Shown one piece after another: positions 12,582 to 24,379 of a stretch of DNA of 64,000 bases. Under the pieces are notes generated by a model. It saw only the letters and a list, made by a program, of their open reading frames with translations. It was not told the DNA's origin and ran no database searches. Numbering within the stretch: position 1 is the stretch's first letter; each line of letters begins with the position of its first letter. Position numbers and translations under genes: made by a program. Source of the DNA: Acanthochromis polyacanthus (Eukaryota; Chordata; Actinopteri; Pomacentridae); contig NC_067134.1 in assembly GCF_021347895.1 (NCBI RefSeq), positions 26,064,347 to 26,128,346 on the forward strand. The letters run 5' to 3'.

Positions 12582-13665
12582 GGTTGATGCTACAGGTACG
12601 GACCCGTACCCATAGCATCTGTACTAGAGGTACGGACCCGTACCCGTAGCATCTGTACTAGAGGTACGGACCCGTTAAGGTCACTGAAGAGCTGGCGCCG
12701 GTTAACTACTATTTGCTGCACATTACAGGCAGTTTATATGAATGACTTTGACGGCGAACATTGTATAATTTAACCAAAAATACACCGTCTCCTCTCACAC
12801 TTTAGACATTGCAGTTTTTACGCTTTTAGACGCCGTGTCTAAATTGTTTGAAGTCCAGCTCCTATTAAGTAGTTTACCGCGTTCAGTGGTGGAAGCGGCT
12901 GACGAACTCCATTGCAAATGTTCCCATTTAATTTCGGACGCTAATTTACAAGATAAAGTTAAGGATGTCGAATATGAAACAAACACTCGTGAATGGTGAG
13001 GAGCAGCTCTTTAATTCGGCATGAATTAAAAAAAACCACAAACTCGATTTACTGTGATATTGTGAGATTTGTTTGTGGTTATGTAACTTAGCCATTCAAC
13101 AGAGTCCGCTAACATTAAAGTGACTGATGTGCAGTGTCTGTGTTGCCAGACGTAGAAAATACGTCAGGGTTTTGTTTAGGTTGTTAATATGTAATAGTCT
13201 GTCGCTACTTTTGAAGGTAAAAAAATACTTTTCGTTTGCTGGCTGTTAGTTCTGCCATTTGTTTTGTTTGCTGTCTGTGCTTTATTAGAACAGGATCACG
13301 TGAAGAAAAAGTTTTGCTATTTTTAATAGTAGTGCTGATTTCAACCCCCAAATCGCTGTCCGTGAAAAAGTCAGATAATGATATTTATAAGACATTATGC
13401 ATGATAGAAAAGAGAACAGAAGATGACTGACATGACAGGCTCGGCACGCAGATTCACCTCGAATCACGGAAGCGCCTTCATCACTCGGATTACCAAGCCG
13501 GCTCTTTAATATTTATGTCCGTCGGATTACCAGCCAATCACAAAGCGCGTTCATCAGCCGGCTCATTAATATTCATGTACGTCTCATTAATATTTATGAT
13601 AAGGGAAAGTGCCGTATCCGTAGGCCACAGGCTACAGGTACGGGTCCGTATCTGTAGACACTACC
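12582..13665. mobile_element. Mutator-like TIR element, 1084 bp, with 34-bp palindromic array at one end
   Basis: An exact 9-bp duplication TTGTCCAAA flanks it (12573-12581 and 13666-13674). The left end GGTTGATGCTACAGGTACGG and the complement of the right end GGTAGTGTCTACAGATACGG are inverted repeats. Just inside the left end, the hairpin-forming word GGTACGGACCCGTACC recurs every 34 bp (12595, 12629, and a partial copy at 12663). A 63-codon minus-strand frame at 12795-12986 (SEIKWEHLQWSSSAA...) is of unknown meaning. CTCATTAATATT words recur near 13565-13595. The superfamily is inferred from the duplication length only. Confidence 0.6.
12595..12676. repeat. 34-bp tandem repeat of a short palindrome
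   Basis: About 2.4 copies of a 34-bp unit, each built on GGTACG-GACC-CGTACC, can fold into small hairpins. A related inverted copy sits at the other end of the same element (13636-13650). Confidence 0.8.
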
Positions 13666-14588
13666 TTGTCCAAAACAGATTCGTAATTTGACAGGCAAGG
13701 ATGGGTTTAATACAAAGTTACGATATAGGAAGTGTAAGAAACTTTTCCACTTTTTTATCTGCCATCTTTTGGCATTTCATTTGTCGTTTACTTCTGTTTT
13801 TAGTTGATATTTTATGTCGCAATTTTCCATTTCTGTTTTCCATTGCTGATTGCTTTTCTTGACGCTACAAAACTATTCTCGGAAGTTTAGACACCAAAAT
13901 TACTTAGTCATTATCACTCATTCAAATGCTTTTCATTTAGTGTTTGCTTTGATTAATGCTACAAAGCTACTTGATTAGGAGAATGTCATGGTTTGGGTTG
14001 AAATATATCCACGCAATGCTAAAATCAAAGCTGGTCATCTTCTACATTTCTCGAGTCCCTTTAGAATCCGCTCAATATCAAGATTTTACAGCCTTTTTTG
14101 TGAAGATGATACATATTTGTGAGCAAGGTTATTGACATGAATGTAAAATACCTCATTACATCAACTTCAAGGCGTATCTACTAAACCATTTAACCCAGGG
14201 GGAATCTGTGTATTAGCATGATAAATATGTAGCTTTGTTGAAAATCAATTTGTTTGATTTCTTCGATTTTATTTTTGCACCGCCCCATCTCCCCTCGGGG
14301 ATCGTTAAAAATTCATTTAGCTTTGTATTGAATTTACTGAACATGTTTGCCTGCTTGCGATATCTCGTCTCGTGTTGTGTGTGTGTGTGTGTGTGTGTGT
14401 TAATGGGACTCTTGGGGATAAAATAAATTGACTGAAAGATACTGCACATTACAACAGCTACTGCTGCTTCTGCTGAATCCAGTACAAACATGGAAATTGA
14501 ACTTGAACGCTTCCTGTTCTTCCACGATAATAACTCGCTGACTTGCAGACCCACGCTTCAGATTGCCTTAAGGGAGCACAGCCAGGAC

Positions 14589-15645
14589 TTGTCAACTTCT
14601 AATCTTGACTTGGCAAAAAGCAGCACACGGAAAGGCTGATATCTTAGTACTTGTATGTGAAGGTCTTTCTCGTGTTGTGGGGACCTACGTCTTGTTCCAC
14701 AGTGACGCTATGGGGACGTGTCTTCCTTACAGGGACAAATAGTGTCCCCATAATGTAAATCAAATCATTATAAGAGTCATTCCAGAATTGGAGGACATTT
14801 TACATCGAACTCATCAAATTTCAAATAATCCAAAATACTAAAACATGCTTTTGTTGCATAAATTTACAAATTTGAAAAAAAAAAAAGGAGAAAAAAAATG
14901 TTTGAAAATATTTTTGAAATACTGATTAAGTCTGGAGTTCACCCTACAAAGTCATTTTCCTCTAGTCGCACCACCCTTACGACCAAATTGAATGGCAAAT
15001 AAAGCAGTTACAATTAGATTTAAGTTAAATTATTTGGTATTATTTTTAATTGATGTTTCATTTTTTATCCATGTAATATCTTAAATAATAATCATTACAC
15101 ATGTGTCCAAAAACAACCCTGTTAGCATAACCTTTTTAGCTGGTAGAAGAAAAAGACAACAATGAATCACATGAAACGCTAGAATTGACATTGTATTATC
15201 ATAACCTCATCAGCCTTGATTGAATATCTCACTCTACCTCATATTATCAGGATAAGACTAATTCTTTAGACTTTTTACTTTACTGTTTTCCATCAGTCAG
15301 TTTCTCCTCTTGGTCAGCAGTAATAGCTAGCTAAATATCTAGCTTCTACTGCTGAGAAAAAGCTAACATTAGCATGGATTAGCAACCCTGTAACTGTGAT
15401 TAGAGTAGGGTGAGCAAACAACACATAAAACATGGAATAAAAATGCTACCATTGATGTGTAACCTGAGCCAATCAAGCCTTTGATAGTTTATTACCCATT
15501 ATTGATGAATATGTAGAAAATTGAAAAAATGAAGGTTTATGTTTCAAAATTTTTTTAAGTCCAAATGTCCTCCACTTCTGGAATGACCCAAAAGGTAAAG
15601 ACTTGTTTTAGGTTTAGGTTGATGCTTGGAAAATGGTTCGGCAAG
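14589..15645 (+). repeat. GTGGGGACC dispersed repeat, copy 1 (split by the 14.8-kb element)
   Basis: TCTAATCTTGACTTGGCAAA, GTGTTGTGGGGACCTACGTC and GACAAATAGTGTCCCCATAA precede the insertion at 14774. AGACTTGTTTTAGGTTTAGG follows it at 15600. Other copies lie at 17210-17400 (reversed), 30743 and 31150. Confidence 0.65.
14774..15589 (+). mobile_element. unclassified TIR element (GGGTCATTCC family), copy 1
   Basis: The left end reads AGTCATTCCAGAATTGGAGG and the right end CCTCCACTTCTGGAATGACC, good inverted repeats. It interrupts a dispersed repeat whose uninterrupted form (ATCATTATAAGGTGAAGACTTG) is present near 31325. The flanks imply a target duplication of about 4 bp (ATAA/AAAA). It is 816 bp with no convincing coding frame. 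The interior includes GCTAGC/TTAGC-rich sequence. Confidence 0.65.
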
Positions 15646-15965
15646 TGGTAGACTTGTGTCTGTAAGTCCATATAACGTCCTCTGAAGTCATGGATACACA
15701 ACTACATGTGCTAACAGGTTGTATCGGCTCACAGGATAACCTCAGTCCATCAGCCAGCAAAGCAAACAAGCTCGCTCTCTCTGCACGGCAACGCAAAACA
15801 AAACACATCACAATGTACACACACCTGAAAAAGCCCCACAGGGGGCAAAGAAAAGCACGATAGAATCCCTGCGGATTATTATCAACACTGCGGCTCACGG
15901 GTTTGCAATTACTTCAAAAAAAAGCAAACACCAGAGCGGAATATATGAGATTGAGTCAATTGATG

Positions 15966-15966
<1 letters not shown>

Positions 15967-16060
<94 letters not shown>
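15967..16060. repeat. (AC)47 microsatellite
   Basis: A 94-bp uninterrupted AC tract, followed directly by TGTGTTTTTCTATCATTGTG at the start of a GTGGGGACA-type dispersed repeat. Confidence 0.98.
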
Positions 16061-16062
<2 letters not shown>

Positions 16063-16335
16063 TGTTTTTCTATCATTGTGGGGACATACCATTGACTCCC
16101 ATTCATATCGAACCCCTAACCCTTACCCTAACCTTAACCCAGACCAAAACAATGCCTAACCCTAAAGAAACATTTTTGCACTTTTACTTTTTTCAGTCAC
16201 AACAACATGGCCAAGAAAACACTGTTTAAACTTGTGGGGACCGAAATGAGGTCCCCACAAGTGGCATTGTTTTCGGTTTTCCTACGGTTGTGGGGACATT
16301 TGGTTCCCACAAGTATAGCCAGCACCTGACCACAC
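16061..16335. repeat. GTGGGGACA dispersed repeat with telomere-like words
   Basis: TGTGGGGACATACCATTGAC, then CCTAACCCTTACCCTAACCT near 16115-16135, then two inverted GTGGGGAC/GTCCCCAC words, form a repeat type frequent in teleosts. The CCCTAA-like words are degenerate. Confidence 0.5.
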
Positions 16336-16844
16336 ACACACAACTGAATGTGGACACAAGGGGGAGGAGATGTTGACATTCAAACGCTCAAAAGGGTTTT
16401 GTCCCAGCGTTGCTCCCAACTGACAAGAGGAAGCACACTGTGTTAATGGGGACGAATGTGATTAACATGCGGTCAGTGTGCCCCTCTATGTACTGTACTG
16501 TGGATGGACCGACCTCACATTAGCACACTCCAGCACAGGACCCCGGGACACACTGCTCCGTCCACTTAAGATTTCATGATGTAACCGTCTGATGGATAGT
16601 AATGCCTTCAGCAGGAAAAGCATCTTGGTGCAGCGAGACAAAATCAATGCGGATAACAAAGTCAGGTCACGTTGATTCACTTAGTTCATTCATAAAGTGG
16701 TTTACTCTTATTTATACATTGCTTTCAACAGGAGAGACTTGTCACACTGTACAGTTAGTTTGTCCAACGCTTCAAATTTACTGTAACAGCAGCTTGTAGT
16801 GCTTTACATGAGGGTGTTTTTCTTTGCTCTGGGGTTTCAGGCAT

Positions 16845-16920
16845 GTTGGTTCTGTAAAGCGTCTTGAGACCATCTGAATTGTAATTGGCGCTATATCAAT
16901 TAAATTAAATTAAATTAAAA
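16845..16920 (+). repeat. L2-type LINE or SINE 3' tail with AAATT repeats
   Basis: TTCTGTAAAGCGTCTTGAGA, then GGCGCTATATCAATTAAATT and an (AAATT)n run. This is the characteristic 3' tail of fish L2/Maui-type elements. The upstream body is not recognisable. Confidence 0.6.
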
Positions 16921-17209
16921 GATTATCCCCAAAATATTATTCACAATAATGTTGTAGATCTTGTGATGAACATTTAAGGGGATATTTCAGCATTGGAATT
17001 TTTTTTTCCAGAAAGATATATTTTTTAATGCGGAGATAGTTTTGAAATCCCCTCAGTGTTGTTTCCGGGTCATAATTATTGTGACACAAAAAATCGTGAT
17101 ATTTCTAGAAAATCTTTTAAAAAGTTGTCTGTTTCGATTCCTTTTTGGCGAATTAATACCACTTAAGAGATGAGTGTCGGGGGTGAAAATAGCAAGATTA
17201 TTTATGGTA

Positions 17210-17400
17210 TTTTCCTAGCATCAACTTAAATCTAATTTAACCGTAAACCTAAAACAAGTCTTCACCTTATAATGATTTGATTTACATTCTCGGGTCACTT
17301 ATTGTCCCCCTAAGGAAGACACGTCCCCATAATGTCACTGTAGAACAAGATGTAGGTCCCCACAACACGATAAAAGAAGCACTAAAATATCAGCCTTTCC
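17210..17400 (-). repeat. GTGGGGACC dispersed repeat, reversed copy
   Basis: Reverse complement of the 14.6-kb repeat: CTAAAACAAGTCTTCACCTT, then GAAGACACGTCCCCATAATG, GTAGGTCCCCACAACACGA and ATATCAGCCTTTCC. Confidence 0.65.
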
Positions 17401-17873
17401 TTATTCTGCTCCATCAATCTCTAAATGCACTTTTCTGTTATTTTTAAGTATACTAAATTAGCAACTGACAACCTGAAACCAGCCATGGGTAGCAGCCATG
17501 TTTACGCCGTGTTTGTTCTGACTCAGTCCTGTTAAAATCTGCAGCTCTGACTGATACTGACTGCTCCACTGTTTGTTATCGGCTCCCTTTTAGAGAAGGC
17601 AGAGCTCAGGTAATGAACCCTGCAGCTTCTGGAGGCAGTAAGTTACACTCTGGCTCTGCTTTCGCACCTGGTCTCCCGCCGATTCCAAATACAGAACATG
17701 ATTCAGCTGGACCAACTCAGCTGTGCATAAAACAAACACGCACACAAAAGCTTTATGACCCGCACAACACAGTTTTTTTTCTTTTTTTTTTTTGCAGATG
17801 CAGAAAAGCACCTGCAGAATTCTCACAGTCTAATCTGTCTGTATGAAACTTATTCACACACAAGAATGACAGC

Positions 17874-17875
<2 letters not shown>

Positions 17876-17913
<38 letters not shown>

Positions 17914-18274
17914 TACACACTAATAACAAATGATGAGTCTCCACACAGTGTACCTGTCATCATCTTCAGCTGCAGCCACAGCCTGGTGATATCGTGGCAG
18001 AGTTGAGACACTCGGTTCAGAGCCATTGTTTTGCCGGTGCATCTATGCAGCCTTTACCCCCACACGCACACACCTCATTCACACACACACACACACACAC
18101 ACACCGTTAAAACACACTCACACACAGCCACATATTCTGTCAGAGAACATCCCAGTGGAAGTTCAGGCAGTCCATTCCGCCACAGCCGAAGACTTCAGCC
18201 GCTTACTGAGCTGTCACAGCGCAGCACAGCCCCCTCACACACACACTCTCTCACACACACACACACACACACAC
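17876..18274. repeat. three AC tracts in 400 bp
   Basis: AC runs at about 17876-17911, 18079-18104 and 18251-18274 surround a moderately GC-rich non-repetitive stretch. Smaller runs of the same type occur at 5752-5769 and 14377-14400 (GT). Confidence 0.9.
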
Positions 18275-18599
18275 TCGGTCTGTGCCAGCCAGAGAGGCGG
18301 AGTTTCTGAAGCCCCACCCCCAGTTTCACGTTTCACACTGTTTTCAGATAGGTGAAGATAAGAGAGGGTATGGAAGCCTCTAAAGTCCTGAATAATCGAT
18401 GGAAAAAAACGCACAAAAACACATCTGACAGCAGCTTTTACTCAGAGTTTGGTGAGAAACAGTGGCCATACTTTATAATGATTATTGTTTGTCATCGTTA
18501 ATAATCTGTCTTTAGTGTGTCTCTATGAATGTTAGCTGTTAGCTTGTTTTGAATTTTAGGCAGAATGAATTATGGTCTCTTCGCCGATGTTAATATAGC

Positions 18600-18900
18600 T
18601 TAAAAATTGTCCAAAATGACTCAGACCTGCCTCAAAGTCCTGAAATGCTCCAAAATATAATATTTTTTTCGAAAACAAATAATAAAATAAAACATCAGTT
18701 CAAAATGCCTCACAAATTGTCCAAAGTGTCTCCAAAATAGTGCAAAATTCCTCCAAAAGAGTGACCTGGCTCAAGAATTTTCCAAATGAATGTTTACAAA
18801 TATCTCAAAAATGATACAAAATTACTCTGAATTTGCCTAAAATAACTGAAAATTGTCCAAAATGCCAAAAGGAAACGGTGGGAAATGCCTCAGGCAAGTC
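18600..18900. repeat. degenerate ~20-bp repeat, same word family as 20.4 kb
   Basis: Words such as AATTGTCCAAAATGACTCAG, CCTCAAAGTCCTGAAATGCT and AATTGTCCAAAATGCC recur loosely. Similar words occur at 3260-3620. No fixed period can be given by eye. Confidence 0.45.
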
Positions 18901-18934
18901 AAAAATTGTTTAAATGAATTTTAAAAAACACTAA

Positions 18935-19335
18935 ATGATTAAAAAAAATGAGACGAAAACACAAGTGAGACAAAAAGGAAAAACAGAATGACAAAAAGAA
19001 GTAATAAAATTACAAAAACCCAATACGAACGGCAAAAGTCAGACAATAAACAAGACAAAATATTACAAAAATGAGGCAAACGACACGGAATAAAACAAAA
19101 GAGGGACAACAAATCTACGACAGAGAAAAAAGTGATAAAAAAGTAGACAAGCAACACAACAGAGACAAAACAACAAAACGATACACAAAACAGCAAATAG
19201 AGCAGAACACAAAATGACAAAAATAAGACAAAAAACACAAGTAACACAAAAAAGAAACGCATAACGATAAAAACGTGAGACAAACGGTAAAAGTCAGACA
19301 AAAAAACAAGACAAAATCTTACAAAAATGTTTCCT
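18935..19335 (+). repeat. internal array of hAT-like family A, no ends
   Basis: Degenerate ~20-bp units of the ACAAAATGACAAAAACGAG type, as inside the elements at 4.4, 8.2, 37.0 and 43.4 kb, but without either terminal repeat. The 146-codon minus-strand frame is a product of the array. Confidence 0.6.
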
Positions 19336-19600
19336 TCCATAGAGGTGCAGGACTTTATATTGCAGTAAAATGAACCCACTGTGAGAACAAACTGCCAGAA
19401 ACTGCTTGGAGCTCATCAAAAATACGCTACTCCAGTACAACAGATTGCAACTTTAACTTCCAGGCTTCCAAATTTCCCACCAACACTCGAACACACCACG
19501 CTGGCAGGATAGCGCAATAAAAACTAGGCTTCAAATCAGGCACATAAAGTAAACATGATTTCTAATCTGAGCCCTGTAAACGATCCAAAAGAGAGAGAGA

Positions 19601-19676
<76 letters not shown>

Positions 19677-19719
19677 CACACAGACACAGACACAGACACA
19701 GACACAGACACAGACACCG
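19601..19719. repeat. (CGCA)19 then (CAGACA)n compound microsatellite
   Basis: About 19 units of CGCA (19601-19676) pass into about six CAGACA units. The CGCA part alternates pyrimidine and purine throughout and could adopt Z-DNA. Confidence 0.97.
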
Positions 19720-20406
19720 ACAGCAGGGGGACCCATTGTGCTGCAAACAGACACAGTGATAAGTTGGTCTAGTGAAAACGAGAACAGACTCTCCGGAGTT
19801 CGATTCATAAAATGCTGTTGGCCCGCTGAGGAAAACACTTTATTTTTTTTAAAAAACTGTTGCTTCTGCTTATCCAACATCACACCTGCTTTTATTCACA
19901 TGAACAAGAAACGCAGCGACTTCTCACAGCCCTCTTTGTGATTTCTGAATGGTGAAAATGCAGGAAAAACTGCCATAAGATGTGCTGAAACTGTAATTAA
20001 AGCAGTGTAGCCAAAGCAAAGTAAATTCCTGCTTTTGTTTCATTAATTCTACATCCATAAGAAAGAGGTGAAAGTGATTTTAGATGAAGGAGGATCAGAT
20101 TCAATGACACTGCTGACCAGCACAAAAGGGATGATCCACTTAGATGTATGGACATATATTAACGCACATCCCTTGCTCGGTTACGCTCAGCTTGAATTCT
20201 CCAGTTGCAACTTAAAGGAAAGACATTTATGCATCAGGGTCAATATATAATTGAAGGACTTTTGAAGTCCATGGGATATATCTAGCACACGTTTTTATTA
20301 AAAGTAAAAAAGTAACATTTTTTATGTTCATGTCTTTACAAATTCCATCATTATTTATTACATAAACAATCACTTGTTAATAAAAAAAAGACTGGATATC
20401 ACTAAA

Positions 20407-20930
20407 ATGTCAATTATGTTAGAAAAAGTCCCACAATTATACATTGACACGTCCAGAATGACTTGAAAATGATCCGTTATTATGGAAAATTAGTCAAGAA
20501 TAAACATGAAATTTGTCCTAAATGACTCAAAAATTATCCCAAAGACACAAAAACGATCCAAAATGATGAGAAAAGATCCAAGCTGACATAAAACTTGTTG
20601 AAAATGAAGAGAAAATTGTCCAAATTTACCCAAATCTTTTCCAAAATGATTCGAAACTTGTCCAAAATGACTTGAAAATGATCCAGAATTCCAGAAAATT
20701 AGTCCAGAATGACATGAAATTTGTTCTAAATGACTTGAAAATGATCCCAAAGACCTAAAAATGATCCAAATTGTGGAGAAAATATCCAAGCTGTCATAAA
20801 ACATGTTGAAAATGACAGGAAAATTGTCCAAAATTACTCAAAAATTGGTTATAGGCATGTTGATGTTAGGCCTGAAAACAGCAAAAATGTCAGTTATGAT
20901 ACAAAAAAGTCCAACAGTTATCGATTGACC
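20407..20930. repeat. higher-order repeat, period about 209 bp, built of ~20-bp units
   Basis: Blocks starting at GTCCAGAATGACTTGAAAAT (20451) and GTCCAAAATGACTTGAAAAT (20660) match over about 200 bp. A third partial match around 20885-20930 repeats the AATGTCAGTTATGATACAAA segment seen at 20407. The internal unit is of the type TCCAAAATGACTTGAAAAT. The 113-codon minus-strand frame is a product of this repeat. Confidence 0.65.
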
Positions 20931-20999
20931 CAACTGCAAATGTCAACAATGGATTTTAAACATCAAGACAAAAAAAAAAAATAGGACCCATGTTTGATC

Positions 21000-23500
21000 C
21001 TTTCTGCCTCAGAACAAAAACACTTTATATCATCAGAGAATATTTTACTCTGGAACTACAGGTTTACCTTTTAGTCGGTAGAAAGAATTCAGATCAGGCA
21101 CGTTGAGATGAAAAATAACAGTTGTGTACGATTTAGAATTTGATTTAAATTGAAGACGAGCCTCTGCATCTAATCTGAGACAGAAGGGAAGTGTTTGAGT
21201 CAACAAGATTTATAGATCTGCATGTAATAGAGGTCAAAGGTCTTTCACAATTATGCAAAAAGCTGCTCCATAATGCAGGCCTTTATGTTCGGACACTGAA
21301 GTCAGATTTAGGTGATGATAGAGCGCGCTGGCTGTGGGACAGGAAGAGGCAGAGGATTTTAATGGCTCCCTTCCTGCTTCCATCGCAATTTATCCCCCAG
21401 CAGCTCCGGCCCGTTTCACCCACCGATCAAAGATTTATGCTTTCACCCTGGACGTTTACATTTAAGATATTTTTAGGGGGCAGTTTTTTATTTGATGGCA
21501 AAGGCTGAGGGAGGCAGGAAACTTTGGGAAAGAGAGAAGGGGAATGACAAGCAGCGGTGAAGTCAGGTTATTTACACTGGTAAAGAAAAAAAGTTGTATT
21601 TATGGTAAAATTCCAGCAGCTGTGGTTGCCAGAATGCTGCCTTAAAATTCCGATAAAACATTTTCTACATTTACGGGAAAGGAATGTATCGATATTGTTG
21701 ATTTTAGGTTAAAAAGCGTGCTTCATTCCATATTTTACTGTACAAAAAAAAGTTTTCACCTTTAAAATTTGAAAATGTACATGAAAATACTAGCTAAAAT
21801 AAAGTTTGTGTTGCATGTTTCCGTTATCAGCACAACAGTTAGTGTATTTAACACCCAATATATGTATTTTTAGCAAAAACTGCAGTTTAAACTGTCATAA
21901 ATATTAAAGCATTTGTCCGTTATTAACACAAAAGTACATCTATTTGACTGGTAAACTGTTTTTTACATGTAATAAATGCAGAAATTGCCATGTTGCTTGT
22001 TATAAATATTGCAACATGTTTCCCTTATGTACATTTAACTTTGGAAAACTATATTCCTCTCTCAACCCCTAAAATCAACACAGAATGAACTTTCCAATAA
22101 CATGAGCTTTAAGATTCTCTTTTGAAAGGGTCGTTATAATGCAGAAGCTCAGATTAAATGTTACTTCAGGTCATTTTTAAGACTTTTTTGTCAACTTAAA
22201 ATGCAGGAAAAGGCTCCAAAAAGCTAAATAAGATGAAGACATAAGCTTGTTTTGGACAATAATGACCCATTCCTCTAAAATCAACTCTGGAATCAAAATA
22301 TTTAACAACGCTCAAACATCTGTGTGTGTTTCCATGGGATGCAGATCAGACTACGGGGATGTAAAGGAGACCTGTTTGTGAGGGATGTGGTGCAGACTGC
22401 CACTAGAATTACACATTTCAGACACTATCGACTCCTTCCGCTCAGGGATCAAACACTATTGGGCGGCTGGAGCGTAAACAGGAAGACACCAATTGAGAAA
22501 TGAGTCATGGGCCGAAACAAGCGGCGGAGGCGAAGTAGGGGAACAAAAAGGTGTGAACACGTGGACGGCTTGACTGGAGAACATTATCAGCACTTCACTG
22601 CTTCGTATTTGTGACTTTAAATGATAAAAGTAGTCTGCTAAAATCAGTGAATCAGTGATAAAGTGTGCCAGCAGCAGAACTGGAGGGAAAAACAAGCAGA
22701 CAAGTCACATCATTTTTTTGAGAAATAATGAAATTTAAAGCCATCTTCATCCAGTTTGACTCTCTTTTTATTCTTGTCTTTCTCCCCCACTCTCTAAATC
22801 ACAGTTTATAGACGGGGAGCTACAGTAGCAGGAAGTCATTACAGCAATTTTCTGTTGCCTTCTTCACATACTTGACAGGTTAAACGTCAAATATGCTTGA
22901 CGGAAAGCAGCCTGTAGAGCTGGTTTAAAGGCTGATTCCTCTATCAGCGTGAGCAGAAACGTCAAAAGAAGCCTGTCGGTGTCATTTAAAGCTGAGTTTT
23001 AAATAGTCAGAAAGAGAACCGAGTGAAACCAGGATCCTCACTGAATGATGAGAGCTTGTGGTTTCTGTTATGATTATTATTCATCAGCTGCGATGCAGAG
23101 ATGTAAAAAAACAGGAACTTCTGCTAAACACATCATCTCTGAAGGAAGCCAGAAGCTGACCTGATCTGATCATGATGTTTAACATAATGAACAAGAGAGC
23201 TAACGCAAATATTAGTAATAGTACAGCCAATCAAACAGTAATCAGTTGAAGACATGCCAGTTTTTTTCTGAGAAGCAGCCCTCGTTAGCTTTTCTTCAAT
23301 TCCGTGCCAAGACCTTGTTGACAGTCGGCCATTAATCCCATATGTCCGAGTAAAACCCAATAAAACAAATTCAATACTGCCAGGATGTTCTGTGGGCATC
23401 GCAGCTGATAAATGTGTGTCTAAGGAGGGCCAACAATAAAGGCACAACTCCGGCTCACTATTCTCTCATAAAGCTGCATGAAAAGACGCAGTGTTAAGGT
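21000..23500. other. no gene recognised
   Basis: This is AT-rich single-copy-looking DNA. The 105-codon plus-strand frame at 21191-21508 has no splice context and no family resemblance. I see no transposon ends here. Confidence 0.6.
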
Positions 23501-23579
23501 AGAAATTGCAACTCTAAGGGAGGCCAAAGATGGTTGTTCACATTCAGAAATAATATATATAATAATATAATAATATATA

Positions 23580-23936
23580 CACTACTGCTCAAAAGTTTGA
23601 GGTCACCCAGACAATTTAATGTTTTCCATGAAAACTCACACTTTTATTCACGTGCAAAGATAGTTGCAGAAGGGTTTTCTAATCATCAATTAGCCCATTA
23701 GCTAACACAATGTAGCATTAGAACACAGGAGTGATGGTTGCTGGAAATGTTCCTCTGTACCCCTATGGAGATATTCCATGAAACATTTCCAGCTACAATA
23801 GTCATTTACCACATTAACAATGTCTAGACTGGATTTATCATTCATTTAATGTCATCTTCATTGGAAAAAAAACTGTTTTCCTTTCAAAAATAACCACATT
23901 TCTTTGTGACCCCAAACTTTTAAACGGTAACGTTGA
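23580..23936 (+). mobile_element. Tc1/mariner-type MITE, complete copy
   Basis: The left end CACTACTGCTCAAAAGTTTG and the complement of the right end CGTTACCGTTTAAAAGTTTG are inverted repeats, with TA on both sides. It is 357 bp with no transposase. The interior includes TAGCTAACACAATGTAGCAT and CATTTACCACATTAACAATG, shared with the copies near 0.1-0.8, 5.4, 11.0 and 30.7 kb. Confidence 0.7.
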
Positions 23937-24379
23937 TATATATAGCACCAATTGACAACATATGTCATTGCACTGTACTTATGTTATAGAGAGAAATACA
24001 ACATTCCCTTTTAGAAAGGACTTGATGACAACCAGGCTCAGCGAGATCAGCCATCTGCTTCCATCTATCTATAGTCAACTGTCAAATAAAAGCATAAAAT
24101 AGCCAATAAAATCGTTATGTAGAGGGGTGCTAAAGACAACTTTTACAGGAGACAGCTGTTCAACCTTTCATCTGGCCATCTGAAATCACCCTGTGAGTAG
24201 TTTTAACCCATTTTACTTTCCTTTAACTGTCAGGAATGGGTTGAACATAAGGTGCAATGCAACACTACTTTCTACTGTATCTTGTTTACATCAAGACTTA
24301 GGGAATTATTTGTCTGATCGAGCATTTGTTTGTCTGTAAAGCAGGTTTACCCCCCCCCCAAAAAAAAAACAAAACACCA

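Noticed and set aside
14213..17400. Large inverted repeat (14.6 versus 17.3 kb) as a functional palindrome
   Set aside because: The arms are two independent copies of a dispersed repeat in opposite orientation, with other copies at 30.8 and 31.2 kb.
21191..21508. 105-codon plus-strand frame
   Set aside because: No recognisable domain, no promoter, no splice sites in phase; within the length range expected by chance here.
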